A stretch of 64,000 nt of DNA from Isoptericola croceus (GCF_029382255.1 NZ_JARLLG010000007.1:1-64000); one strand, 5' to 3'. Shown: positions 50,395 through 58,974, counted from the stretch's first letter. Notes: a model not told the origin generated them from the letters alone. Program-made: numbers and translations.

Positions 50395-51161
50395 TACGCC
50401 GCCGCGGCCGCGTGTGCCCGGGCTGCGGCGTCCCGTAGCGATCCAGGGGACAGCGTGCCGTCGGTGCGCTCACCCAGGTCAGTGAAGAAGTCGGTCCAGG
50501 CCTGCGGGCGTAGGGGTGATCCGTCAACGACTACGCCGATCTCACCGGTGTCGTAGCAGGTCACCTGGTGGTCCAGGTCGTCGACCCACACGTTCAGCGC
50601 CGGGTGCTGGCCGGTCAGCAGCGCCGGACGGGGCTCGACGTCGACTCCGTCTCCGCCGCTGAACCCCTGCAGGTCGAGCGCCAGGGCGAGCTCGCGGCGC
50701 ACGCGCGCCTCGCTCATGGCCCGCCCGAGGCTCTCGGCGACGGTGTCGGGGTCGTCGCCGGACGCGCCGTCCCAGCAGTCCAGGTCGCTGGATGGCTCGG
50801 TGACGCTGGTGTGCGCGCTCGGTGACGCACCGCCGGTGACCTCCACCTCGATGGTGCGCCCCTGACCGGAGCGAACGATGACTGTCACGTGGTCGTCATC
50901 GACGTCCACGACGGCGTCGCCGCCGACGTCGCAGCGGTCCAGGGCTCCGAGCGCGGCAGCGAGGCTGCGCTGCTGGCCGGGGTGCAGGTAGGTGGACTCG
51001 CCCAGGTCCAGGTGGCGAGTGGCCGTCTCGACCACGGCGGCAGGCCCCAGGGCGTCGAGTCCACCAGCAGCCTCGGCGACGTGCTTGGTCGCGAACCGGC
51101 CGTCACCAGCTCGCGGGTGCGCTGACTCGGTGAAGGTGCTCGGGTGTGGTGGTGCGCTCAT
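50394..51161 (-). CDS. N-terminally tagged protein 8
   Basis: 255 residues from ATG 51161. The tag is shifted by six residues (MSAPPHPSTFTESAHPRAG, then DGRFATKHVAEAAGG). The body is acidic and strand-rich (VVDVDDDHVTVIVRSGQG, VWVDDLDHQVTCYDTGE), with a helical end. No element promoter; AGGAAGG lies upstream. It is the most divergent tag of the nine. Confidence 0.7.
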   Translation of the reverse strand: MSAPPHPSTFTESAHPRAGDGRFATKHVAEAAGGLDALGPAAVVETATRHLDLGESTYLHPGQQRSLAAALGALDRCDVGGDAVVDVDDDHVTVIVRSGQGRTIEVEVTGGASPSAHTSVTEPSSDLDCWDGASGDDPDTVAESLGRAMSEARVRRELALALDLQGFSGGDGVDVEPRPALLTGQHPALNVWVDDLDHQVTCYDTGEIGVVVDGSPLRPQAWTDFFTDLGERTDGTLSPGSLRDAAARAHAAAAA

Positions 51162-51186
51162 CGGTGCTTCGGCCCTTCCTAGGTGT

Positions 51187-51714
51187 TCAGGCCGCGACGG
51201 CGGCGGCGTGCTCGAATGCGGACATCCACGCTTCGGCGGGGGCGAGGTACATCACCGGCAGTCCACGACCGTGCACGACGGCCACCCGGTCGGTGCGGGC
51301 CGGCCCGGCCTCGTCACGCACGAACACGACGGCCTTGCTGACAGCCGCACCGGCGTCGAGGACGGCCTCAACGGGGCCGGGCCAGACCAGAGAGGTGGCC
51401 AGCCAGCGCACGGAGCCGCCGCGGGCGTTCGGGTACTTGGTCAGGCCCATCTCGAAGCGTGCCGCGGCGTTGACGCGCTGGGCGGCGGCACCGTGCGCGG
51501 CCGCTCGCAGCGCGGCGGTCAGGGTGCGCGGGTTGCTGGCCTTGACCTGGATGACGACGTCGTCGATCGCCGACAGGTCACCGATGTCGTCGCGGCGGCC
51601 GGCGCCGAGCATGCGCATGGCATTCGGGCGCAGCAGGTGGGGCCAGCCGGTGGCGATCCACGCCAGCGCTTCGCGTTCGGTCTGGTCGCCCTTGATCTTG
51701 GCCGGGTTGGTCAT
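51187..51714 (-). CDS. PD-(D/E)XK endonuclease, Holliday-junction-resolvase-like
   Basis: 175 residues from ATG 51714, overlapping the previous stop (ATGA). KGDQTEREALAWIA (Glu13/Glu15), GAGRRDDIGDL (Asp46) and VVIQVKAS (Gln56-x-Lys58) form the metal site of restriction-like nucleases near archaeal Hjc and related junction resolvases. Gln replaces the usual Glu before Lys, a known variant. It could cut branched DNA in replication or recombination of the element. Confidence 0.72.
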   Translation of the reverse strand: MTNPAKIKGDQTEREALAWIATGWPHLLRPNAMRMLGAGRRDDIGDLSAIDDVVIQVKASNPRTLTAALRAAAHGAAAQRVNAAARFEMGLTKYPNARGGSVRWLATSLVWPGPVEAVLDAGAAVSKAVVFVRDEAGPARTDRVAVVHGRGLPVMYLAPAEAWMSAFEHAAAVAA

Positions 51715-52214
51715 GCCGGCTCCTGGGGGCCGGGCTGGGCCGGTGAAGACGGCCGCTGGCCGTCGAGCGCGAGCCAGTAGCTCGCTGCCCACATGCCGTC
51801 GTGGGAGGTGAAGCCAGGGCTGTCGGCGCCGAGGCATCCGGGCAGCCGACCCAGAGTCGGGTCGGTGCGCGCCAGGTCGTCGTAGGTCCCCAGCCGGGTT
51901 CCGTGGGCGTCGAGCACCTCGGTCGCGGTGAAAATGCCCTCGACGTCGTCGCGCTCAAGCTCCAGGCGCGCGGCCGTCGGGTGGGCCGCGGTCACGGCGC
52001 GGGCGACCTCGCGGCCCGCCAGGTGCTCGCGGTCGGACTGCAGGGCGCCGATCTGGCGGTCGTAGGCGTCCAGCACCTCGCCCAGGTCGACGGGGTCCAT
52101 CGGTGCGGGCGTGGGGGACAGGGCCTCGGTGCCACCCGGCGCCTCGCTGACGGCCTTGGCCTCGAACTTCCCGTCGCCCGCCCGCGGGTGCGCTGACTCG
52201 GTGAAGGTGCTCAT
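51711..52214 (-). CDS. N-terminally tagged protein 9
   Basis: 167 residues, tag at 1-32 (MSTFTESAHPRAGDGKFE). Residues 45-150 resemble tagged protein 1: HPTAARLELERDDVEG, then DAHGTRLGTYDDL and a Gly/Ser region. Class II promoter upstream. First gene of the minus-strand run and adjacent to the AT-rich repeat region. Confidence 0.7.
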   Translation of the reverse strand: MSTFTESAHPRAGDGKFEAKAVSEAPGGTEALSPTPAPMDPVDLGEVLDAYDRQIGALQSDREHLAGREVARAVTAAHPTAARLELERDDVEGIFTATEVLDAHGTRLGTYDDLARTDPTLGRLPGCLGADSPGFTSHDGMWAASYWLALDGQRPSSPAQPGPQEPA

Positions 52215-52249
52215 GCCCGGGGTGTTGACAGCGATTCGGCGTGGGTGAC
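52214..52249 (-). promoter_or_regulatory. Element promoter, class II, leaderless
   Basis: Minus strand: GTCACC (52249-52244), 13 bp, TGTCAAC (52230-52224), 9 bp, ATG at 52214. It is the last copy toward the right. Confidence 0.65.
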
Positions 52250-52286
52250 TGGTGCGGTTGGTAGCGGCGTGTGGGGGTGACCAGTC

Positions 52287-52676
52287 GCGACTGGGCAAGC
52301 CGGGCAGGGTGTTTTTGCAGGTGGGGGCCGCAAACCTGGCTGGGACCGCGGAGGGGCGCCCAGCGCGGGTGTCGTGCGACTGGGCATGTTGGTACACACT
52401 CCTGGCAAACCTGTTGCTGCAGGTCAGAGTACATATTTGGAGGTGACGTAGATAGATAGATAGATAGATGACCAGTCTGACCAGTTAGTAGATATATATA
52501 TAAGAGACTCTCGCATCATTCATTCAGTCCGTGTCCCTGTCTGACTCACTAAAGAATGAATGATGTCTGGGTCTCTATGTATCTGCTGTGGCGACTGGGC
52601 AGCGGGGCACCCCCCGTTTTTGGGCATGTTTCTGCTGTCTGACCTGCGGCGATGGGTGCCCAGCGGCGACTGGGCA
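52287..52676. other. AT-rich repeat region, candidate origin or partition site
   Basis: Gene-free region between divergent genes. It has four direct repeats GCGACTGGGCA (52287-52297, 52376-52386, 52591-52601, 52666-52676), TGGGCATGTT twice (52381, 52621), TAGA five times in tandem (52449-52468), a TA run (52493-52502) and a 12-bp inverted repeat (52514-52525 and 52554-52565). The centre, 52430-52585, is strikingly AT-rich for this DNA. Iterons beside an AT-rich stretch are typical of plasmid origins; a centromere-like site is the alternative. No replication initiator gene is seen next to it. Confidence 0.5.
52514..52565. repeat. 12-bp perfect inverted repeat in the AT-rich region
   Basis: CATCATTCATTC at 52514-52525 and GAATGAATGATG at 52554-52565, 28 bases apart. 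Could form a cruciform or bind a dimeric protein. Confidence 0.6.
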
Positions 52677-52991
52677 CCACTGGGCACCCTCTGCCGGTCG
52701 GGGCGCGAAAACCGCGTGTGACCTGGGCGAAGATGCTCCATCGGGGTGCCCATTCGGACTTAGCGCCCAAGCGGGGGCAACTACGACATGGCGGGCACCG
52801 GACCGCAGACGGATTGCTGGGAGCAACCGGGAGATTCGGACGGCGCCCGTCCCGGGCACCTCGCAGCCGGTTCTGGGCCGTCGGTAGGAGCGGGATGCCT
52901 CCGACTGCGGCCGCGGGGGAGGCTCCAGCTCGCGTGCATGGTCCACGACGAGGGGGTACGCACGCCGCCAGACGACCTCGGAGGACCTGTC

Positions 52992-53900
52992 ATGACGCCG
53001 ACCACCAGCCGCATCGCCCACTTCGCCGAGCCTGGCACAGGGCTGCTGCTGTGCTCGTCCATCTTCGATCTGGACGACCACGCTGAGTCATTCGCCGGCG
53101 AGTCCGGCCTCGGGCACGACGGCATCCTGGTCAGCGCCGTGGCGAACACCCCCGTGCCCGACTACGTCGGCAGGGCGGGCGACTCGCTGCGATGGCCCGA
53201 GGCCGAGGCCGCCTTCATGTGGCACCCGCTGATGTGGCTGCCCGACGACCTCGTCCGACGTCGACGGGTGTTCGCCGAGGTCGACGACAGCGAGCCTGCC
53301 GAGGTCGCCGAGTCCGACGAGATGCTCGCCGTGCGCCTCGCGCTCGTGTGCTCGGCCACGGGCCTGTACGACCCTGCTGATGGCACCTGGCTTGACGTGT
53401 TGTCCACCGTCGGGCTGGACCGCACTGACCCGACCGACCTGGCGCGCGTCCGGAGCTGGCTCGACGGCGGGCCCGATCCTTCCCTCGACCAGATCGACTT
53501 CACCGACCTCACCGACCGGTGCGAGCAGCTGTGCGACACCGCCCGTGACATCACCTCGGCAGTGGAAGACGCCGCCGTCGCCCTCGCCGCCCGCGAAGCG
53601 GTCACCGCCCTGGCGGAGTTCTTCGGCCCTGGTGTCAGCACGGACGACCGCGCTCAGCACGTATCGGTGCTCACGCTGCTCGCCATCCTGGGCGACCTGC
53701 TACCTGAGTGGCTGGTCGACGACGCAGCCGCGCTGGGCGAGGCGGCGGCCGGCGCGCAGGACGCGCCGAGCGCCGCCGACATGGCGTCTCGGTGGCTCAA
53801 CGGACTGGCGGACCGGTACGACCCGACGATCGAGGTCCTGCAAGACATGTTCGAGGTGCCGGCCCGTATTGGGGAAGGTGCGTGTAGCCCTCCACGGTGA
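52992..53900 (+). CDS. Unknown acidic helical protein
   Basis: 302 residues from ATG 52992 with GGAGG eight bases upstream; a longer frame reaches back to 52788 but has no ribosome site. Mixed N-terminal domain (GLLLCSSIFDLDDHAESFA, then MWHPLMWLPDDLV) and a helical C-terminal half (ITSAVEDAAVALAAREAV). First gene right of the repeat region. Not recognised. I see no gene I can support in 53901-54249. Confidence 0.6.
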   Translation: MTPTTSRIAHFAEPGTGLLLCSSIFDLDDHAESFAGESGLGHDGILVSAVANTPVPDYVGRAGDSLRWPEAEAAFMWHPLMWLPDDLVRRRRVFAEVDDSEPAEVAESDEMLAVRLALVCSATGLYDPADGTWLDVLSTVGLDRTDPTDLARVRSWLDGGPDPSLDQIDFTDLTDRCEQLCDTARDITSAVEDAAVALAAREAVTALAEFFGPGVSTDDRAQHVSVLTLLAILGDLLPEWLVDDAAALGEAAAGAQDAPSAADMASRWLNGLADRYDPTIEVLQDMFEVPARIGEGACSPPR

Positions 53901-54249
53901 GCGTTTCGGCCGACGCCGCCCCGATACCCCGGTGTCGGCCTGGCAGGCACGAATGGGCCGAGACCAGCGCGCGCCGTGCGCGAACCGTGGGGCGCCACCC
54001 TCGTCGGAGTCGGGAACGAGGACCAAGTGCTGTGCGCTTTCGGGCGGGGCCGCCCTGGTGGACTCGTGGCCGGTGTGGTGCGGTGCGGTGCTGCGGGTCG
54101 CGCGCCTGGGTGCCGTCCGCGTCGCGGTGCACGACGGCGGCACACCGGCCGACACTCCGACGTGACGCCAGGTAGGCATGGTCGCTCCTCGGGGCGGTAG
54201 TGTGCCGGGCGGATATCGACTGGGCTGACAACGAGAGACGGGGCCGTGC

Positions 54250-54516
54250 GTGGCAGATCTTGAGCTGACCGAGGCGGCCCTGAACCAGGCGACCTCACGC
54301 CTGGATGCGGCCCTGCGTGCAGGTTCGTCACAGTGCCTGGTGTTGCCGGACTTCGGGTCGCCACAGGTGTCCGCAGCGGCGTCGACCGTGGATGTGACGC
54401 TGGGCGCGGCGGCGGACGCGCTGAGCCGGGTGGTCGCGGATGCGCGAGCCGGGCTCGAGGCCGTGGATTCCAGCTTTGCCGGCATCGATGCCCGCCTCGG
54501 GCAGGAGGTCCGGTGA
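54250..54516 (+). CDS. Small ESX/WXG-like helical protein
   Basis: 88 residues from GTG 54250. Two Ala-rich helices around a short turn (ALNQATSRLDAALRAG, VTLGAAADALSRVVADA) resemble the small helical partners of ESX-type substrates, though the WXG motif is absent. It overlaps the lipoprotein start by GTGA and opens a three-gene module with a DUF1023 hydrolase. Confidence 0.6.
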   Translation: MADLELTEAALNQATSRLDAALRAGSSQCLVLPDFGSPQVSAAASTVDVTLGAAADALSRVVADARAGLEAVDSSFAGIDARLGQEVR

Positions 54517-55040
54517 CCGCGCAGGCGACCATGACAAGGACGACGCTTCGTGGGCGGGTGGCGGCGGCGCTGGTGGCCATGGTGTTGCTGGCCGGGTGTG
54601 GAGGGGGAGGACAGATGGCGACCGAGTCGGAGCTGCAGGCCGAGTCCGAGGAGATCGGTGCCTCGCTGCTGACCATGATCGACGGCGTCGAACGGGTGCA
54701 GGACGACGGCACCTCCTCGCGGGCGGTGCTGGTGAATGCCGAGAGCGGTGACCGGGAACGTAACCCGGAACGCTGGTGGCAATGGAACGCCACGGTCGTG
54801 CTGGCGCCCGAGGCCGCCATCACGCCGCAGGAGGCGGGCCAACAGATGGTGGATCTGCTGGTGGCCGAGGGGTGGACCGCGGGCGAGACCGTCGAGCACG
54901 AGACCGGCGGCGGGACCGAGCTGCGCCGGTCTACGGATGCCGGTTCCTGGTACGTGGACATCGGCTACACGCGGCGAGAACCTCCTGCACCCCAGAACCT
55001 GAGCATCACGCTGGTGAGTCCACACACGACGAAGGACTGA
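54513..55040 (+). CDS. Lipoprotein
   Basis: 175 residues from GTG 54513 (GGAGG upstream). A lipoprotein signal ends in the lipobox LLAGC near residue 29. The mature part (ITPQEAGQQMVDLLVAEGW, SWYVDIGYTRREP) has an alpha/beta pattern. It sits between the ESX-like gene and the DUF1023 protein, an arrangement I recall from actinobacterial chromosomes. Role unknown. Confidence 0.7.
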   Translation: MTAQATMTRTTLRGRVAAALVAMVLLAGCGGGGQMATESELQAESEEIGASLLTMIDGVERVQDDGTSSRAVLVNAESGDRERNPERWWQWNATVVLAPEAAITPQEAGQQMVDLLVAEGWTAGETVEHETGGGTELRRSTDAGSWYVDIGYTRREPPAPQNLSITLVSPHTTKD

Positions 55041-55070
55041 CCAGGTGCTTTGCGAGAGGGGTTGGTGGGT

Positions 55071-56984
55071 GTGATCGCGCAGGTGCTGGTCGGGGATCCT
55101 GGTCTGGGTGATACCGAGGGTATGGCCCGGTATGCGCAGGCTCTGCGTCTGGTGTCCGAGGCATGCGCGGAGCAGTCGCGGCATGCCCGTGCTGCGAGTG
55201 AGGCGTTGGGGGAGATGTCGGCGCGGTCGATCGATGGGTTGCGTGCGCAGGTCACCGAGGCGGGCGGACGGTTCGGGCTGTTGGCCGAGGGGTTCGACCA
55301 GGCCGCGCGCATCCACAGCGAGTACGTCGATGAGGTGGACGCGATCCGGGTCGCGGCGAGGCGTGTCTCCGCGGGGTGCGCCGAGGCCATCGGGCAGGCG
55401 CAGCAGTGGTGCCACCTGACGGTGGAGCAGGCGCCGCAGGCGTTCCCGTACGCGGCGTCGTTCCTGGTTGCGCCGCCGGTGTTCGCGTTGCCGGTCGAGG
55501 CGCAGTATGCCGGGCACCGGTGGGCCGGGGCGGCCGGTGCGGTCGAGGACTTCCGGAACCAGTGGAACGCCCTGACGGTGCGCCGCGTCGAGGCGGACAT
55601 GCTGACGGCCCGGCGCCTGGAGCAGATCGAGGTGGTGCGCGCGATCGACTCGGCGGTGCCGTCGGTCTCCCTGGGCCAGGCGTCCGGGGTGCAGGCCTCG
55701 GTGTGGGCCGGGGACGCGGCAGCGATCACGGCCGCGGGGCTGGTGGCCCTGGGATCGGCCGCGGCGGTGCGCCAGGTGTGGGACACCTTGAGCCCGGCGC
55801 AGAAGGACGCGTTGGTGCGTTCCACACCGCGGGTGATCGGGAACCTGGACGGGATACCGCTGGGTTACCGGGCGAAGGCCAACGAGACCAACATCCGCGC
55901 GGAGATCTCCCGGCTGCAGGCCCGGCTGGCCGAGATCGACGCGGAGCTGGACTACCCGCCCGGCTCCTACGCCATGGCCGGGTCAAGCCCCCATGCAGAC
56001 CTGACGGGAGAACGACACGACCTCCTGGCGGCCATAGCAGGCTACGAGACGTACCTGGCCGTCCCCGAGGGCGTGGAACGGTTCTGGTTCGACGCTGACG
56101 GCATGCCCCAGGTCGCGGACCGGGTGCACGTGGTCGCGTTCGACCCCGACGGGCCGTCCATCGCGACCTACCACGGGGTGTTCGACGACGCCGGGGACAT
56201 CCCGGACTGGGTGGGCAACGTTGCGGTCCACGTGCCCGGCACCGGCACGCTGATGGAGAGGTTTCACGGCACCGACGAACGCGCCTACAACCTGTACTGG
56301 GAAGCCAACCAGGACAAGCGGGGCGCGGAGCCGACGGCGGTGATCGCGTGGGCCGACGGCGCGTTCCCGCAGAAGGCTCAAGCCGCGAGCGACAAGTACA
56401 CGGTGGACATGGCGCCGCGGTTGCGGGACTTCACGGCCGCGATCGACACCCACCCCGAGACCTCGACGCTGACGGTCACGGGGCACTCCTACGGGTCCGC
56501 GGTCGTGGGCAAGGCCGAGCAGGCCGGCCTGCGCGCCGACCGGGTGCTGTATGTCGCCCCGGCCGGGATGGGCAGCGGCGTCGAGGACCTGGGCGACTAC
56601 CCGCACACCCGGCAGGCTCCCCACTACACCCTGATGGCCCGCAACGACGGCGTCGTCGGCCTGATCCAAGGCGCCGATGCCGGATCCCTCGGCCACGGAG
56701 CATCCCCGCTGACCGCGAAGGGCGTCACCCGTCTGGAGACCGGCTGGCTCGACGCCGAGGACCCCACCTCGGGCACCGTCGAGTCCCTCGGGCCGTTCAA
56801 GGCCCACTCCGGCGTCTACGAGAAGGGCTCGACGGCGTTCAACAACATCGTCGAGGTCATCACCGGCGGCGAAGCCACCACCTACGCCCCCGACGACGAA
56901 CTCCCCGCTCCCCAGGGTGGACGCCGCCGCCAGCCGGGCATCCACGCCGGTGACTACGAGCCCGAGTACACCTCGATCCAGTAG
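55071..56984 (+). CDS. DUF1023 alpha/beta hydrolase with helical N-terminal domain
   Basis: 637 residues from GTG 55071 (GAGAGGGG upstream; TTG 55050 is the alternative). Residues 1-200 are helical like ESX substrates. A hydrophobic Ala/Gly stretch lies near 215-235. The C-terminal 300 residues are the DUF1023 hydrolase: VAVHVPGTGT, the nucleophile elbow TGHSYGSAVVG, and a likely catalytic Asp and His (MARNDGVVGLI, FKAHSGVY). Enzyme activity is likely an esterase-like reaction on an unknown substrate. Export by a type VII system is possible. Confidence 0.8.
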   Translation: MIAQVLVGDPGLGDTEGMARYAQALRLVSEACAEQSRHARAASEALGEMSARSIDGLRAQVTEAGGRFGLLAEGFDQAARIHSEYVDEVDAIRVAARRVSAGCAEAIGQAQQWCHLTVEQAPQAFPYAASFLVAPPVFALPVEAQYAGHRWAGAAGAVEDFRNQWNALTVRRVEADMLTARRLEQIEVVRAIDSAVPSVSLGQASGVQASVWAGDAAAITAAGLVALGSAAAVRQVWDTLSPAQKDALVRSTPRVIGNLDGIPLGYRAKANETNIRAEISRLQARLAEIDAELDYPPGSYAMAGSSPHADLTGERHDLLAAIAGYETYLAVPEGVERFWFDADGMPQVADRVHVVAFDPDGPSIATYHGVFDDAGDIPDWVGNVAVHVPGTGTLMERFHGTDERAYNLYWEANQDKRGAEPTAVIAWADGAFPQKAQAASDKYTVDMAPRLRDFTAAIDTHPETSTLTVTGHSYGSAVVGKAEQAGLRADRVLYVAPAGMGSGVEDLGDYPHTRQAPHYTLMARNDGVVGLIQGADAGSLGHGASPLTAKGVTRLETGWLDAEDPTSGTVESLGPFKAHSGVYEKGSTAFNNIVEVITGGEATTYAPDDELPAPQGGRRRQPGIHAGDYEPEYTSIQ

Positions 56985-57205
56985 CGCCGGGTGGCCCTCG
57001 TGGCCGCCCGCATCGCGTCGTTCCGCCCCAACGTTCGCCCCGCATTCCGCGCGCCGACCCCGACACGTCGCCCGGCGCACCCCCGCCCGTCACCCGGGGC
57101 CACGACAGTTCGAGTCGCGAGGGCAGCCAGAACCGACGGCGAGCACATCGCGCCCTCGGGTAGGGGCGAAGAAAGCGCCAGAGGCGAATTACCCGATGTC
57201 GGGGG

Positions 57206-57472
57206 TCAAGAGCTCACCCGGCACTCGGCGTGCGCGGGCGCCTCGACCAGGGAGCGCGCCTGCTGGTGCAGCACGGCCTCGGCGTCGCCGGCCAGCTGCA
57301 GGCGTCCGTCGGACAGTGCCTCGATGAGTTGGCTGGCCAGCAGGACGTGGATGTCGCCGACCGACGCGCAGCCATCGCGGATCAGGTGCGTCGCGGAGAC
57401 CGGTGCTCGCTGCGAGGCTATGGCGCGCAACGTTTCGCTGGCCGACATGGCGGCATACAGAGCGTCAGGCAT
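57206..57472 (-). CDS. Small unknown helical protein
   Basis: 88 residues from ATG 57472 with GGGAGTG upstream. Helical (DALYAAMSASETLRAIA, HVLLASQLIEALSDGRLQ). It faces the end of the DUF1023 module. Not recognised. Confidence 0.5.
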   Translation of the reverse strand: MPDALYAAMSASETLRAIASQRAPVSATHLIRDGCASVGDIHVLLASQLIEALSDGRLQLAGDAEAVLHQQARSLVEAPAHAECRVSS

Positions 57473-57700
57473 GACGATCACTCCCAGTTCAGGGCTGCTG
57501 ATGAATGGGCAGTGACCGCTCCCCTGCTCGAGAGTGAGGGCCGAGATTCGATGGTCAACCGCGCCGGGCGGGCTCGGCAACCGGTACAGGCGTGATGTGC
57601 GTCACGGCGCAGTTTGCCCTCAGGTCGCGTCATGGTGCGGACCGTATTCGTGTCCTGCCAGGTACCCGAAGGACCAGTGGCCCGATCCCAGGAGAGAACC

Positions 57701-57883
57701 ATGCCCGTTTTGACCTCACGTGCACTCGTCGGTGCCGAGCGCGAGCTGGCAGCTCGCGACCTCGCTGTCGAGCGTGCCGGGGGAGAGGCGTCGTGGATGA
57801 CAGTGCCCGCCAACCGCCAGCGGGTCGAGTTCGCCTTGGCGCTGCAGGACGTCGACCTCGACCCTAGCGACCGGGGTGACTGA
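57701..57883 (+). CDS. Small helical protein
   Basis: 60 residues from ATG 57701 with AGGAGAG upstream (MPVLTSRALVGAERELAAR). It overlaps the start of the next gene (TGATG), which supports both. Function unknown. Confidence 0.6.
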   Translation: MPVLTSRALVGAERELAARDLAVERAGGEASWMTVPANRQRVEFALALQDVDLDPSDRGD

Positions 57884-58974
57884 TGCGCCGGCTTGAGGTG
57901 GGGGGACAGTGGGTCCTCATCGACGTCTCGGGTGCGGTCCTGAGCGTCGGCGACCAGGAACTCGCCGGCATCAGCCACCGCACGGTCCTCGACGTCGTCG
58001 GGACGCGCGTGCTGCACCCGGCGATGATGGCCGCGATCACCGGCGGGCAAGACGAACACACCTCGCACGCGACCTTCGACGACGCAAGGCTCGACATCTG
58101 CGTCCGCGTCCTCCGCACACCGCATTCCGGCACGATCGTCGGAGCCCTCGGCCTGGCCGCGCCCGCCGATCAGCACTGCGACGCACCACCCGAGGTGGGC
58201 TGCTGGGAGTGGGTCATCGAACCTGGCGTGCCCGCGCAACGCACCGCGTACTGGGACGACGTCATGGCCAAGATCTACGAGGACTCGACGGTCGACCCCG
58301 GCAAGCCCCGCGACGTGGCTCGATGGTTCTCCGACCGGGTCGAGCCAGCGAGCAAGCTGCGCCTGGCAGACCTGATTGAGCAAGGAGTGCGGCAGCCCGT
58401 CGACGAGCTCCACATCGTCGGCTACTGCGTCCTGGACCCCATCGGCTCCGGCCAGGTGCCCATGCGCCTGGTCGCGCGGGCCGGGACGGACGACGCGGGA
58501 CGCGTCTACCTGCGCGGTCTGAGCCACGCCTCCGACGACCAGGTGCGTGAACGCCTACCCGCCCTCGACGAGCCCCACCCCGAGCTGCAGGTGCTCGACA
58601 TGTTTCGCCTCGACGTCGACGCTGCGTTCATGACCGTGGACGTCACCTACGGCACCTTCGAGCGTCAGGCCGAGGAGGGCTGGGCCCGCATCGGGCTGCG
58701 CGACGTCTCCAGCGGCTACCTGTCGGAGCTGGTCCATCCTGACGACCTGAGCCGGTTGAACGCGTTCGTGGACGATGCTGCTGGGTCGTCGTCAGCCTCG
58801 CTTCTGGTTGTCCGCCTCGCTGACCGCGGCGGCGCGCACCGGTGGGTCCGGATGTCGGCCATGCCGCTGTCCGGATCGATCGCTCTGCGTCAGATCGTCT
58901 GCCGGATCGTGCCCGTGGACCTAAGTGATCGCGGCGCTCCGCCGGAGTTCAAGGGAACCTCTTGTCAAGCCTGA
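57883..58974 (+). CDS. PAS-like sensor protein without an output domain
   Basis: 363 residues from ATG 57883. Two or three PAS-like units: GCWEWVIEPGVPAQRTAYWD near 105-125, the middle FSDRVEPASKLRLADLIEQG, and WARIGLRDVSSGYLSELVHP with DDLSRLNAFVDDA near 265-300. No kinase, cyclase or DNA-binding domain follows. It may be a stand-alone sensor acting through partners. The next small gene follows after 13 bases. Confidence 0.6.
   Translation: MRRLEVGGQWVLIDVSGAVLSVGDQELAGISHRTVLDVVGTRVLHPAMMAAITGGQDEHTSHATFDDARLDICVRVLRTPHSGTIVGALGLAAPADQHCDAPPEVGCWEWVIEPGVPAQRTAYWDDVMAKIYEDSTVDPGKPRDVARWFSDRVEPASKLRLADLIEQGVRQPVDELHIVGYCVLDPIGSGQVPMRLVARAGTDDAGRVYLRGLSHASDDQVRERLPALDEPHPELQVLDMFRLDVDAAFMTVDVTYGTFERQAEEGWARIGLRDVSSGYLSELVHPDDLSRLNAFVDDAAGSSSASLLVVRLADRGGAHRWVRMSAMPLSGSIALRQIVCRIVPVDLSDRGAPPEFKGTSCQA

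Noticed and set aside
52287-52676. CRISPR array
   Set aside because: The repeats are only 11 bp, unevenly spaced and without uniform spacers.
53901-54249. Coding gene between 53.9 and 54.25 kb
   Set aside because: Sensible-looking stretches fall in different frames with no ribosome site; nothing could be supported.
55050-55070. TTG 55050 as start of the DUF1023 protein
   Set aside because: GTG 55071 has a purine-rich ribosome site at a usual distance; TTG 55050 has none.
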